From Deltaproteobacteria bacterium (GTDB lineage Bacteria > Desulfobacterota > Desulfomonilia > Desulfomonilales > Desulfomonilaceae), in NCBI GenBank assembly GCA_021777225.1, contig JAJYDQ010000024.1, positions 4,506-44,930 on the forward strand: a DNA stretch of 40,425 nucleotides. Reading direction: 5' to 3'. A program made the position numbers and the translations under genes. This document shows positions 1-8,220 of the stretch, piece by piece. Position 1 is the stretch's first letter, and each line of letters begins with the position of its first letter. Below the pieces are notes generated by a model. The model saw nothing but the letters and a program-made list of their open reading frames with translations, made no database searches and was not told where the DNA came from.

Positions 1-21
1 AAGTACAGAGCCTTTTAAGGA

Positions 22-1125
22 CTAGTCCGAGATTTCAGATTTTCTTTCCGTGTCCGTATACAGATATGATTTACGATAAGCCTCGATAGCGGAAACCAAC
101 AAGACCCTTGTTACTGCAGCCACAGGAATGGCGACAAGCATTCCGACAAATCCAAAGAGGTTAGCGCCAACGATCAAGACAAGGATATAAACGACAGGAT
201 TAAGCCCAACAGCTTGGCCTACAATTCGTGGTGTTAGAAAGTACGATTCAAACGATTGCGCCACGCCAATCCATAAGAGAACGTACCCAACATGCCAGAC
301 ATCTCCGAATTTGACAAAAGCCATTAAAGATCCACCAACAATTGCGACCAGCGTTCCGAGATACGGAACAACAAAAAGTACGCCGGAGAGGATCCCCAGC
401 ACGACGGGGAGATCAATTCCAATAATGATGAATCCAAAGCTGTAAAGAACCGCCAGAATTAGAGCAATTGTCAGTTGTCCCCTAACGAAAGCGGCAATAA
501 CTGTATCAATTTCTCGAAATTTGTTTACAATCGGTCCCCTGGTGTAGGCTGGAATCAGTTCTACAGCTCCACTGATTATGTTGTTGAACGATACCAGGAG
601 ATAATAGGCAATGATTGGCACAAGAACAATTTTGAAAATTGCGGATAGGACGCTTATAGTTGAAGCAAAAATCGACGAGATAATTGTTCCGGCAGCGTAA
701 GTTATTTTAGGTAATGATTCTTTGATCCTATCGAACGCCAGTTGAATCAGCTCATTCCAGTCCTGCGGCAAGTCTAGGGGCAGAGATTGAAAAATATTGC
801 CAGCGAATTCCTGAAGTTTTGAAAAATAACGAGGGGCGCGTTTGGAGAACGCGGCCAACTCTGAAAAAATCGCGGGCGCTACCAACAATACCAGCCCGGC
901 GCAGATTGCGAAAACAACACATAGAGCTATAAACGAGGCTATGGGTCGACCTAAACCTTTAGATTCAAGGCCTGTGGCCAGAGGATTAAGAATGTACGCC
1001 ATGAAAAAGGCCACAAGTAGTATCGTGGTCACTGATTCAAGCGCTAGCATCATCCACATCAGGAAAACTATGAAGAGCAGCCCGGCCGCAATCCTGACGA
1101 GAGTTTTCGTTGTGTCCGGATTCAT
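22..1125 (-). CDS. AI-2E family transporter (PerM/YdiK-like permease)
   Basis: This 367-residue polytopic membrane protein belongs to the AI-2E/PerM exporter family. Members are roughly 350-residue inner-membrane proteins, some linked to autoinducer-2 or Na+/H+ transport; the substrate here cannot be told. Hydrophobic segments lie near residues 10-75, 145-185 and 210-345, around a more polar central part (about 85-140). The late segment with PVVLGILSGVLFVVPYLGT and the C-terminal GLNPVVYIL...VGMLVAIPVAA stretch are characteristic of the family. The ATG at 1125 overlaps the TGA of lnt in an ATGA, and an AGGAG lies about 5 bases upstream, inside the end of lnt, so translation is probably coupled. 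It is the last gene of the corC-lnt operon. Only 21 bases follow it in the window, so no terminator can be judged. Confidence 0.9.
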   Translation of the reverse strand: MNPDTTKTLVRIAAGLLFIVFLMWMMLALESVTTILLVAFFMAYILNPLATGLESKGLGRPIASFIALCVVFAICAGLVLLVAPAIFSELAAFSKRAPRYFSKLQEFAGNIFQSLPLDLPQDWNELIQLAFDRIKESLPKITYAAGTIISSIFASTISVLSAIFKIVLVPIIAYYLLVSFNNIISGAVELIPAYTRGPIVNKFREIDTVIAAFVRGQLTIALILAVLYSFGFIIIGIDLPVVLGILSGVLFVVPYLGTLVAIVGGSLMAFVKFGDVWHVGYVLLWIGVAQSFESYFLTPRIVGQAVGLNPVVYILVLIVGANLFGFVGMLVAIPVAAVTRVLLVSAIEAYRKSYLYTDTERKSEISD

Positions 1126-2663
1126 ATGCGTCTCCTGAATGATGCCCGGAGAACAGGAAGATTGGCAAAAATCATTGTGGCGAGGAAACCAATCATAATC
1201 CAGGCAAAAATGTCCCCGTGACGGGTGTAAAATGAACCTGCGTCCGGATGCCTGGGAAGTCTATATACAAGCGCTCCCTGTTCCATGAGAGGCAAAGACG
1301 CCACCAGCCTTCCAGCGGGGTCATATACAGCGCTAATTCCAGTGTTAGCGGCCCTGAGGAGCCACACCCTGTTTTCAACTGACCTGAAGCCGGCCATTGC
1401 TAAATGCTGGTAAGGAGCGGCGCTGATTCCAAACCACCCATCATTGGTTATATTAACCAGCGTCTTCGCTCCGGAATTAACGGCGGCTCGCGCTAGATCA
1501 GGAAAGATTGCTTCATAGCAGATTAACACGCTAAATGGCGGGAATCCGTTTGGTCGCATCAGGGTAACTTGAGATCCAGCGGAGTAATCTTCTTCTCTGG
1601 CAGCGAGGCCTGGTCCCAAAGGTAGAATCCACGACAGAGGCATATACTCACCAAATGGGACGAGGTGTATTTTGTCGTATCGTTGTGTCAGTTTGCCATC
1701 TTCTACCAGAAATGCGCTGTTAAAGTAATTAACTTTTTCCCTATGTCGCGATTCAAATGGAGCGCCTATCAACATCGAGACCTTAAGTTTTTTTGAGATA
1801 TGCGTCGCGTATTTCCATGCTATGTCTGATCCACCTATGACAACCGGGACACTCGTTTCCGGCCAAATCATGAAGTTTGCTCCCTGTTTGAGAGCATTCT
1901 CAGCCAAGCGTTCATATCTAATAAAGGTCCTGGATCTAGAAGCGGGATCCCACTTTATATCTTGAGAGACATCTCCCTGTAGAATCCCGACGCCCACCGT
2001 TTCAATATCTTCAATTCCTCTCCGAAAGTGATCCAGCCTGTTGAATCCATAAGCTAGTACAACAATTAAACCAGACAAGCAGACGCATACATGAAAAACA
2101 TATCGTCGACTCCTGTTACTCAACATCTTCACAAATGACACAACGGAGACGTTGCCCATTAGGATTAAAAATGAAAGCCCATAGACCCCGGTTAGATCGC
2201 AAATCTGGATAAGTGGTAAACGATGCGCCTGCGAATAGCCAAGGCAATCCCAGGGAAAGCCGGTGAATATGTAGGTTCTGAAGTATTCAAGCGCTGTCCA
2301 TGTGATTGGAGCGACAAAAAAGATGTCAAAGCGCCGATTAACGAAGAAAACACTGAGGAGCGAGAAGACGCCCGGTATGATGGCCAGGGTAGAAACCATA
2401 GAAACGAAAACCAGGATCGCGACAATAGTAGAAAACTTCCCATAGGATATCATGGTTTCGGTGATCCATCTCAAGTCTACCAGGAAAAATGCAAATCCAA
2501 AAAAAAAGCCGCAAATAGCGGCTCTGTGCAGCGCATTTTCTCTCTGCATGGCTGTGAGCAATGGAGCAATCGCAATCCAGGCTACGAGATCGGCGTTCCA
2601 CGGTGGGAAAGCCAGCGACAGCAGCAAACCACTCGTGATGGATAGTAATAAGGACCCTGTCAT
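1122..2663 (-). CDS. lnt: apolipoprotein N-acyltransferase Lnt
   Basis: Lnt adds the third acyl chain to the N-terminal Cys of apolipoproteins in the inner membrane, the last step of lipoprotein maturation before Lol export. The 513-residue length is normal. Several membrane segments fill about residues 1-210 and one more lies near 485-505. Between them is a periplasmic nitrilase-fold domain with the expected triad: Glu269 (in MIWPETSVP), Lys331 (in YDKIHLVPFGEYMP) and Cys382 (in LICYEAIFPD). The ATG at 2663 overlaps the stop of corC in an ATGA, and its own stop overlaps the next start the same way. A corC-like gene directly upstream of lnt is also the arrangement in enterobacteria (ybeX-lnt). 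No anomaly is visible. Confidence 0.96.
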   Translation of the reverse strand: MTGSLLLSITSGLLLSLAFPPWNADLVAWIAIAPLLTAMQRENALHRAAICGFFFGFAFFLVDLRWITETMISYGKFSTIVAILVFVSMVSTLAIIPGVFSLLSVFFVNRRFDIFFVAPITWTALEYFRTYIFTGFPWDCLGYSQAHRLPLIQICDLTGVYGLSFLILMGNVSVVSFVKMLSNRSRRYVFHVCVCLSGLIVVLAYGFNRLDHFRRGIEDIETVGVGILQGDVSQDIKWDPASRSRTFIRYERLAENALKQGANFMIWPETSVPVVIGGSDIAWKYATHISKKLKVSMLIGAPFESRHREKVNYFNSAFLVEDGKLTQRYDKIHLVPFGEYMPLSWILPLGPGLAAREEDYSAGSQVTLMRPNGFPPFSVLICYEAIFPDLARAAVNSGAKTLVNITNDGWFGISAAPYQHLAMAGFRSVENRVWLLRAANTGISAVYDPAGRLVASLPLMEQGALVYRLPRHPDAGSFYTRHGDIFAWIMIGFLATMIFANLPVLRASFRRRI

Positions 2664-3526
2664 GCTGGGGATTCATCAGGTCCTGAACTGTCATATGTTT
2701 GGTTCGACTTTTCAGGCGTAACGAGAATTCGGGTTATCCTTTTGGGATCACTGCCGTGTATCCTCATGCGTAACCCTTCGAAGACGATTTCCTCTCCCTT
2801 TTTCGGGACTTTTCCCAAGAGGTGAATTATGAAACCGCCGACGGTGTCATATCCCTCTCGAGGGATTTTCACATTGAACAACTCTTCAAAATCATCGAGA
2901 TTTGCCCACGCGTAAACCAGACACGACCCATCATCTTGGGGCAAAAAAACATCTTCTTCCGCATCATGTTCATCTCTGATTTCTCCAATGATCTCCTCAA
3001 CGATATCCTCTATAGTTACCAGCCCGGATGTCCCGCCATATTCATCAACTATCACAGCGAGATGAGATTTTTTGCCTCTCAATTCGTTAAGCAGATCCTT
3101 TATTTTTTTCGTTTCCGGAACAAAAAAAGGCTCTCGTACAATTTTGGAGAGGTGGAACTCCTCTGTCTTATTCAGCCAAAATGGTATTAAGTCTTTGGTA
3201 TTCATTATGCCGATGATTTGGTCCACATTATCTTTAAACACTGGAATGCGGGAATGGCCGGACTCAATGACCGTCGACAAAATAGATTCCAAGGTTGCAT
3301 CCAATGACACTGCGACGATGTAAGTTCTTGGGATCATTATTTCTCTAGCTACGGTTTGCTTGAGATCAAAGATCCCCTCAATCATCTCCCCCTGTTCTTC
3401 GTCAATCAGACCTCGCTCTTCGCTTTCGTCAATTACCTGCTGAATTTCTTTCGGGACTCGTTCTAACCCCATTTTATTTTTCAGCCAGCGAACCAGAACA
3501 GACATTTGGGCTGGAGAGTCGTCCAA
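2660..3526 (-). CDS. corC: CBS-pair / CorC_HlyC domain protein (CorC/YbeX-like)
   Basis: This soluble protein has up to 288 residues, a CBS pair at about residues 60-190 (REIMIPRTYIVAVSLD, GHSRIPVFKDNVDQIIGIMNTKDLI, then VIVDEYGGTSGLVTIEDIVEEIIGEI) and a C-terminal CorC_HlyC domain at about 205-275. It lacks the N-terminal DUF21 membrane domain of the larger relatives, so it matches CorC/YbeX. Such proteins are linked to Mg2+/Co2+ efflux and, in E. coli, to ribosome physiology; the role here is inferred from family only. Two starts are possible: TTG at 3526, preceded by GAGGGTG about 11 bases upstream, or ATG at 3505 with no clear Shine-Dalgarno site. I kept the TTG. It is the first gene of the corC-lnt-permease operon and overlaps lnt by ATGA. 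Confidence 0.9.
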   Translation of the reverse strand: MDDSPAQMSVLVRWLKNKMGLERVPKEIQQVIDESEERGLIDEEQGEMIEGIFDLKQTVAREIMIPRTYIVAVSLDATLESILSTVIESGHSRIPVFKDNVDQIIGIMNTKDLIPFWLNKTEEFHLSKIVREPFFVPETKKIKDLLNELRGKKSHLAVIVDEYGGTSGLVTIEDIVEEIIGEIRDEHDAEEDVFLPQDDGSCLVYAWANLDDFEELFNVKIPREGYDTVGGFIIHLLGKVPKKGEEIVFEGLRMRIHGSDPKRITRILVTPEKSNQTYDSSGPDESPA

Positions 3527-3614
3527 TTAATCAAGCACCCTCTTTCAGAAGTAATAAATAGTCGAAAGAATGATCAAATATGCTTTTCGACAGCAAAACC
3601 CGAAACCGTTTCAA

Positions 3615-3643
3615 CAGATAACAATGAGAGAAAGAAGTGTCAA
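3615..3643 (-). promoter_or_regulatory. sigma70-type promoter of the corC-lnt operon
   Basis: On the minus strand, a perfect TTGACA (3638-3643) is followed after 17 bases by TATCTG (3615-3620). It points at corC, about 90 bases downstream. Assignment is by sequence match only. Confidence 0.55.
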
Positions 3644-3723
3644 GTAAACAGTAATAATGATTTCCAAGGCCCATCAAAGGGAAGAAAAACAATTCTGCAA
3701 CCGAGGGACATTTTTAATGTCAG

Positions 3724-4533
3724 TTAAAATTCGCAATCATCAGGAGGTATAGCAAGACCATGTCCTGGTATGAAAGGTATAGGCGCCACAGGATAACCTT
3801 TCAACCATCTGAATCCGCATCTTAAAACCGTTTTGACAGGAGCGGCTTCCAAAACTTGGTCGATATCGGAAAATTGGACCTCATCCTCCAGATTGGACGG
3901 GATTATTCGTATACAATGGCCTTTGTCTTTATCATAAACATAGAAATCACGTAGGTCCGGTGGAATATAGCCGGGATACTCATTCACCGTAAAATCTCGT
4001 TTTCCCTCTGCTGCTGTTTTCAATGCGTCAGATTGAACCATATCCCAAAGTGACGGTTTAGGATAGTTCTCAGCGCAAAAACCTGTTACCGCTCGATCAA
4101 ACTCGATTTCAGTCCATGGCGCTGTTCGATCAAATACCTTAACAAGGTACTCAAAAAATTTCTTGAATTCATTAGGAGCTTCAAGATAAGACCGCGTCCC
4201 TTGATCATCGCACAAATGAAATATTATATTGTCTTGCCTGGACATTTTGTCAAACAACAAAGGACCATTTGGAGCGTGATAGTTCCACCACACATCAAAT
4301 ATCTCACGGTCGTCGTTGTTTATTTTTAGTATGGTGAGCACCAGAAGGACATTTTTAAATTGGACAAGACCCCCTCGCTGTTGAATCTTCATAAGGTTCG
4401 GCATGTCTACCCGATCGTCAATTGGCCTTAGAAAGAAACCTATCTGTTGAGAACCCCCATTCACAGCGCGTGAAAGGGCCTTCACTGCCTGCCCTGGGAA
4501 AAGACGAATGTCCTCCGAGTGATATATTTCCAT
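3724..4533 (-). CDS. hypothetical protein, 269 aa
   Basis: I do not recognise this protein. It has no signal peptide or membrane segment, so it is probably cytoplasmic. It has many aromatic and acidic residues, a Phe/Leu-rich central core (FKNVLLVLTILKINNDDREIFDVWWNY, about 60-85, read as two adjoining strands) and a Pro-rich C-terminus (PVAPIPFIPGHGLAIPPDD). Its four Cys are scattered and form no metal motif. The ATG at 4533 has TGAGG about 8 bases upstream. It is transcribed alone: corC begins 198 bases downstream behind its own promoter, and the 63-residue/argS unit diverges upstream. The intact long frame, a good ribosome site and normal-looking composition argue that it is real. Nothing in its context suggests a function. 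Confidence 0.7.
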   Translation of the reverse strand: MEIYHSEDIRLFPGQAVKALSRAVNGGSQQIGFFLRPIDDRVDMPNLMKIQQRGGLVQFKNVLLVLTILKINNDDREIFDVWWNYHAPNGPLLFDKMSRQDNIIFHLCDDQGTRSYLEAPNEFKKFFEYLVKVFDRTAPWTEIEFDRAVTGFCAENYPKPSLWDMVQSDALKTAAEGKRDFTVNEYPGYIPPDLRDFYVYDKDKGHCIRIIPSNLEDEVQFSDIDQVLEAAPVKTVLRCGFRWLKGYPVAPIPFIPGHGLAIPPDDCEF

Positions 4534-4677
4534 ATGTAATCCTCAGAAAGAACGCATACCAAAATTTTGACCATCGGTCTATCCAATTGTCAACGACACA
4601 AAATATAAACAATAATCAAATATATTGATTCTAATTATATAAAATGATAAAACAAATTTATGTAAAATGGAGCACAA

Positions 4678-4869
4678 ATGGACGAACACAAAACAGTCTG
4701 TGTGACCTGCGCGTGGCGAGCGGCCTGCAACAAGAAGTTTCTCATGGACGGGACAACCACCACCAGATGCCTGGATTATACTCGTGACATCACTCTCGGT
4801 GTTCCTGATGATTCAACCGAAGATAAGATAGCGGACACGAAAGATCGAAAAAATGACCGACCTCGTTAA
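4678..4869 (+). CDS. small Cys-containing hypothetical protein, 63 aa, upstream of argS
   Basis: This 63-residue protein has a GGAG 5 bases before its ATG. The N-terminal half carries CVTCAWRAACNKKF and then TRCLDYTRDI, giving Cys at 8, 11, 17 and 31. That is a plausible small metal or Fe-S ligand set (CxxC-x5-C-x13-C), but the ligand role is inferred. The C-terminal third is charged and looks disordered. Its last 17 bases overlap the start of argS in another frame, so argS translation is likely coupled to it. It has no transmembrane segment. I do not know a named family. The ribosome site, overlap and ordered Cys pattern support a real gene. Confidence 0.7.
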   Translation: MDEHKTVCVTCAWRAACNKKFLMDGTTTTRCLDYTRDITLGVPDDSTEDKIADTKDRKNDRPR

Positions 4870-6535
4870 AGATTGTATCAAGGACCTTTTGTATGAATCC
4901 CTGGAGAAGGCGTTTCCATCGCTTTATGATGTTGATGGCGAAACATGCGAGAAAACTGTCGAAGTTTCAAGATCAAAAGATGTTCGGTTTGGTGACTACG
5001 CTACGAACGTCGCTATGACACTGTCAAAAAAACTTGGGCTAAAATCGAGAGATTTGGCCACAAAAATTTTAGGCGCTATGCCGTCGGCTACCGATTTTAT
5101 CGAACACTGCGAAATAGCGGGCCCTGGATTCATAAATTTTAAGATATCATCGTCATTCTGGAAACGAAAACTGACATCAGTACATGAAAAGAAGGACCTG
5201 TATGGACATGCTGACGCAGCGGACAAACCACCCGTACTGATCGAATTTGTGAGCGCCAACCCAACCGGGCCTTTACATGTGGGACATGGGCGCGGCGCGG
5301 CCGTAGGTGATTGCCTGGCGCGTCTAATGCGGTTCAGAGGCTATAAGGTAGAGACGGAATACTATGTGAATGACGCTGGAAACCAAATGAAGATCCTCGG
5401 CCGATCCTTGCTATTAAGGTATCAGGAACTTTTGGGGAAAAACATTGAATTTCCAGGGGACCACTATCAGGGAGATTACATAAAAGAACTCGCCCAAGAA
5501 CTTAAAGGAACCGCGTTGGCTAATAAGTTAGAGCGGCTTTCCTTTGATGAAGCGTTGCCTTTGGCCTCTGATTTTGCTTGTCGCCGCATTCTGGAGGGAA
5601 TCCAGGAGGACTTGAGAGTATTCGGCGTCAATTTTGACAGGTACTTCAGTGAAAAAAGCCTATATGACCAAGATTCCATAAAAATGGCGCTGGACGAACT
5701 CTCAATGCGTGACAAACTCGAAAATCGTGATGGCGCAATCTGGTTCAAAATGTCCGGGGACGAGGATGAAAAGGATAGGGTGTTAGTCCGTGCTTCGGGG
5801 GAACCTACGTATTTTGCGGCGGACATCGCATACCATAAAAACAAATTGGACCGAGGCTATGAAAATCTGGTCGACATTTGGGGATCTGACCACCACGGTT
5901 ATGTTCCTCGCGTAAAGGCCGGCATGGACGCTCTAGGGTATGCGCCAGACAAGCTCCGAGTAATGCTGGTTCAGTTCGTGAACCTGATCCGCGATGGAAA
6001 GAAAATTTCCATGTCAACCCGGTCCGGCGAATTTGTAACGCTCAGAGAAGTGATCGATGAAGTTGGAACTGACGCTGCAAGATTTTTCTTTCTCACCAAA
6101 CGCAGTGATAGTCACCTGGATTTTGATCTTGATCTTGCCAAACGTCAATCGAGAGACAATCCGGTATACTATGTCCAATATGTGCACGCCCGGATTGCGA
6201 GTATCTTCAGAATTGCGCTGGAACGCAATGTGGACGCCGACATTAGTGATCCTGATTTGTCAGCGTTGGATCTGCCTGAAGAAGAAGCAATCATGAAAAG
6301 TCTAGCTGATTTCCCGGACATGCTTGCTGAAGCGGCCGACACCATGGAGCCGCACAGGGTTACATTCTATCTTGTGGAACTTTCGGACCAGTTTCATTCT
6401 TATTATCATGATAACAAAGTCTTGACTCAAGATGATCGTGTTAGAAAAGCTAGACTATTCCTGGTTGAGGCGGTCCGACAGGTAATTTATAACGGGCTTT
6501 CCATTCTTGGGGTAACTGCGCCCGATCGGATGTGA
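4853..6535 (+). CDS. argS: arginyl-tRNA synthetase
   Basis: ArgRS charges tRNA-Arg in the cytoplasm. The 560 residues show the family's domains in order: an N-terminal Add-1 domain (about 1-115) with VRFGDYATNVAM, the class I catalytic core with SANPTGPLHVGHGRGAAVGD (HVGH as the HIGH motif), YYVNDAGNQM, YFAADIAYHKNK and WGSDHHGYV, the degenerate KMSKS region GKKISMSTRSGEFVTL, and a C-terminal DALR anticodon-binding domain ending in LSDQFHSYYHDNKVL and a short tail. A divergent KMSKS loop is normal for many ArgRS. The start is ATG at 4853, inside the end of the preceding small gene, with only a weak purine-rich site. Its TGA overlaps the GTG start of the SPOR gene. Confidence 0.97.
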   Translation: MTDLVKDCIKDLLYESLEKAFPSLYDVDGETCEKTVEVSRSKDVRFGDYATNVAMTLSKKLGLKSRDLATKILGAMPSATDFIEHCEIAGPGFINFKISSSFWKRKLTSVHEKKDLYGHADAADKPPVLIEFVSANPTGPLHVGHGRGAAVGDCLARLMRFRGYKVETEYYVNDAGNQMKILGRSLLLRYQELLGKNIEFPGDHYQGDYIKELAQELKGTALANKLERLSFDEALPLASDFACRRILEGIQEDLRVFGVNFDRYFSEKSLYDQDSIKMALDELSMRDKLENRDGAIWFKMSGDEDEKDRVLVRASGEPTYFAADIAYHKNKLDRGYENLVDIWGSDHHGYVPRVKAGMDALGYAPDKLRVMLVQFVNLIRDGKKISMSTRSGEFVTLREVIDEVGTDAARFFFLTKRSDSHLDFDLDLAKRQSRDNPVYYVQYVHARIASIFRIALERNVDADISDPDLSALDLPEEEAIMKSLADFPDMLAEAADTMEPHRVTFYLVELSDQFHSYYHDNKVLTQDDRVRKARLFLVEAVRQVIYNGLSILGVTAPDRM

Positions 6536-7317
6536 AAATTTTAATGCGAGCGCTCGGAAAGTTACAAAACCGGATTTTTGGAAGACGTCCTACGAAATCC
6601 CTCAGGAATACGCTTCGTCCATCGGAGAAACCGAAAAATGGACTTCTGATACTTGGCGTATTGGTTACTGTTACCATAATGGTGGGCCTGACAATCTTCA
6701 ACCTCAGATTGATTCGGGACCAGATCTGTGCGAACAAACAATTCGTTGAAGAATCAATTGCTAAGAAAGTCGTAACAATTGTTCCAGAGCATGCCACTGT
6801 CGATTCAAAGCCGGAAGATAAACCTTCTCATCCAAACACGGAGGTTACTTTTTACCAACAGTTAAAGTGTGAAGATGACGGAAAAGCCTCCAACAACTCG
6901 TCTTACAAACCGAAGCTCGCGGACACGGAGAACAAAAGTTCAATAAAAGAAAACGGCAGGCAGGAGCCAAAGAGCGCAAAAGACGAATCAGGATTCGCTG
7001 TACCGGCTTTATCAGGCAAACCCTGCACAGCACTCACAGAAACAAATGTTGGTTCGCCGACACCAAAAACCGGATCCAAAGTTTATTCGGTTCAGGTTGG
7101 TGTATTCAGTTATCCAAAGATTGCTCAGGAGTGGGCCGAAAAGTGGCGCTCAAAAGGATATCCCGTGGTCTTGAGACCAGTTGCCAGGCCGAACGCCGGC
7201 ATTCAATATCGACTATCGGTAGGTGAGTTCAATTCAGAACAAAAAGCTGATGAATTTGCTAGGCGACTCAAGACGAAAGAGGGTGTTTCTGGACTAACTC
7301 TTGTGATAAAAAACTGA
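6532..7317 (+). CDS. SPOR-domain membrane protein
   Basis: This 261-residue bitopic protein has a basic N-terminus (1-36), one membrane segment (about 37-59, GLLILGVLVTVTIMVGLTIF), a polar Lys/Ser/Pro-rich linker (about 70-180) and a C-terminal SPOR domain (about 183-260, starting KVYSVQVGVFSYPKIAQEW and including YRLSVGEFNSEQKADEFARRL). SPOR domains bind denuded peptidoglycan glycan strands at septa, so a role in cell division or envelope remodelling is likely, as in FtsN/DedD-type proteins. The start is GTG at 6532, overlapping the argS stop (GTGA); the first in-frame ATG is at codon 5. The argS-SPOR pairing makes it the last gene of this operon. Confidence 0.87.
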   Translation: MKILMRALGKLQNRIFGRRPTKSLRNTLRPSEKPKNGLLILGVLVTVTIMVGLTIFNLRLIRDQICANKQFVEESIAKKVVTIVPEHATVDSKPEDKPSHPNTEVTFYQQLKCEDDGKASNNSSYKPKLADTENKSSIKENGRQEPKSAKDESGFAVPALSGKPCTALTETNVGSPTPKTGSKVYSVQVGVFSYPKIAQEWAEKWRSKGYPVVLRPVARPNAGIQYRLSVGEFNSEQKADEFARRLKTKEGVSGLTLVIKN

Positions 7318-7345
7318 GCGAGCGGCTCATAGTCCGCTACCGGAT

Positions 7346-7391
7346 AAAAACAGTGTGGAGCCGCTAGCTTGGTGGACAGACTCCCACACTG
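7346..7391 (-). terminator. intrinsic terminator of the pspA-like operon
   Basis: On the minus strand, CAGTGTGGGAG (from 7391) pairs with CTCCACACTG (to 7351), with one bulged base and a loop of about 25 bases, followed directly by TTTTT (7346-7350). It lies just after the PspA-like gene and between convergent genes. The plus-strand reading has no U-run. Confidence 0.55.
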
Positions 7392-7409
7392 TGGTATGCA
7401 AAAACAAGC

Positions 7410-8195
7410 CTATTTGTTCTTCAGATTCGCAAGGCGATCAGACAATGATAGATTCTTTGTATCGGAAGAGCCTGCCACCTCCGCCAACGCAGCCTTGATA
7501 TTGTCATCTTGTCCTTCACGTTCCGTAGAGAGCAGTTTGGCTTTCATTTCCGAACCGGCGGCCGCCGCCCTTGCTTCATCGGCCTGACGATTCATTGCGG
7601 CGAGAGCGACCCCGAGACTGTTGGTGTCGTTTTTGAGCCCTGCCATTTTTTGCGCTTTCTCCGCTTTAACTTGTGCGCGTTGGCGTTCCAGTTCTGCCCG
7701 CTGCATATCTCTGCGGCCCTTTTCAAGCATATCTTTGGCCTTTTTTACTTTGTCTGCCGTTACTTCGGCGAGTTCCTTCAATTCTTCATAATAGGATTTC
7801 GCTTCTTCAGAATCCTGAAATTCCTTTTCAACATTGGGTTTCATTGACTCAAGTTCAGCCAATAGTTTGTTTAAGCTGTCAGAAAGTTCCTGAGCCTTTG
7901 AATGATCGCCCGAAGTCTGGGCTTCTTCGAGTCGTTTGTTCAAAAGTTCGGCGGCGGAAAGAAATTTGTCATAATTTTTTTGTGCGGATTCGGCTTCAGC
8001 CTTTTCCCGATCATAATCAGCTCGGGCTCTGCCCGCTTCAGTTGTTATTTTGTCCAGTTCACGGATCATCTCTTCAATCTCAGCTTGGGAAGCCGTCTCA
8101 GGGTCCCAAGAGACGATTTTCTGGGTAATACTTTCCCCTACCTTGCCAAGTTTCTCAGCTCCAAAACTTCTAAGGAATCCGAAAATTCCACCCAT
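7410..8195 (-). CDS. PspA/IM30 family coiled-coil protein (YjfJ-like)
   Basis: This 261-residue, highly charged protein is predicted to be almost all alpha-helix, with a long coiled coil over about residues 30-215 (rich in Glu, Lys, Ala and Gln, for example ELERQRAQVKAEKAQKMAGL). The N-terminus MGGIFGFLRSFGAEKLGKVGES is amphipathic, as in PspA/IM30 proteins that bind damaged inner membrane. The family call rests on this architecture and on the DUF2491 neighbour, as in the enterobacterial yjfJ-yjfK pair. It is longer than classical PspA (about 220 residues). The ATG at 8195 has a strong AGGAGG 8 bases upstream, and 25 bases separate it from the DUF2491 gene. The likely role is membrane-integrity maintenance; there is no PspF or PspBC nearby. 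Confidence 0.8.
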   Translation of the reverse strand: MGGIFGFLRSFGAEKLGKVGESITQKIVSWDPETASQAEIEEMIRELDKITTEAGRARADYDREKAEAESAQKNYDKFLSAAELLNKRLEEAQTSGDHSKAQELSDSLNKLLAELESMKPNVEKEFQDSEEAKSYYEELKELAEVTADKVKKAKDMLEKGRRDMQRAELERQRAQVKAEKAQKMAGLKNDTNSLGVALAAMNRQADEARAAAAGSEMKAKLLSTEREGQDDNIKAALAEVAGSSDTKNLSLSDRLANLKNK

Positions 8196-8220
8196 ATGTA
8201 GTCCTCCTGACCTTTTTTAG

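Noticed and set aside
2223-2645. 140-codon plus-strand frame inside lnt
   Set aside because: Antisense shadow of a clear lnt reading frame; composition is low-complexity charged residues with no ribosome site.
7318-7409. Possible tRNA in the folded region between the SPOR and PspA-like genes
   Set aside because: No T-loop GGTTCGA-type box, no acceptor stem and no CCA; the structure is explained by a minus-strand terminator.
7509-8201. Three overlapping plus-strand frames of 99-151 codons opposite the PspA-like gene
   Set aside because: They mirror the Glu/Lys/Ala-rich coiled coil on the other strand (giving Phe/Leu/Cys-rich text) and have no start signals.
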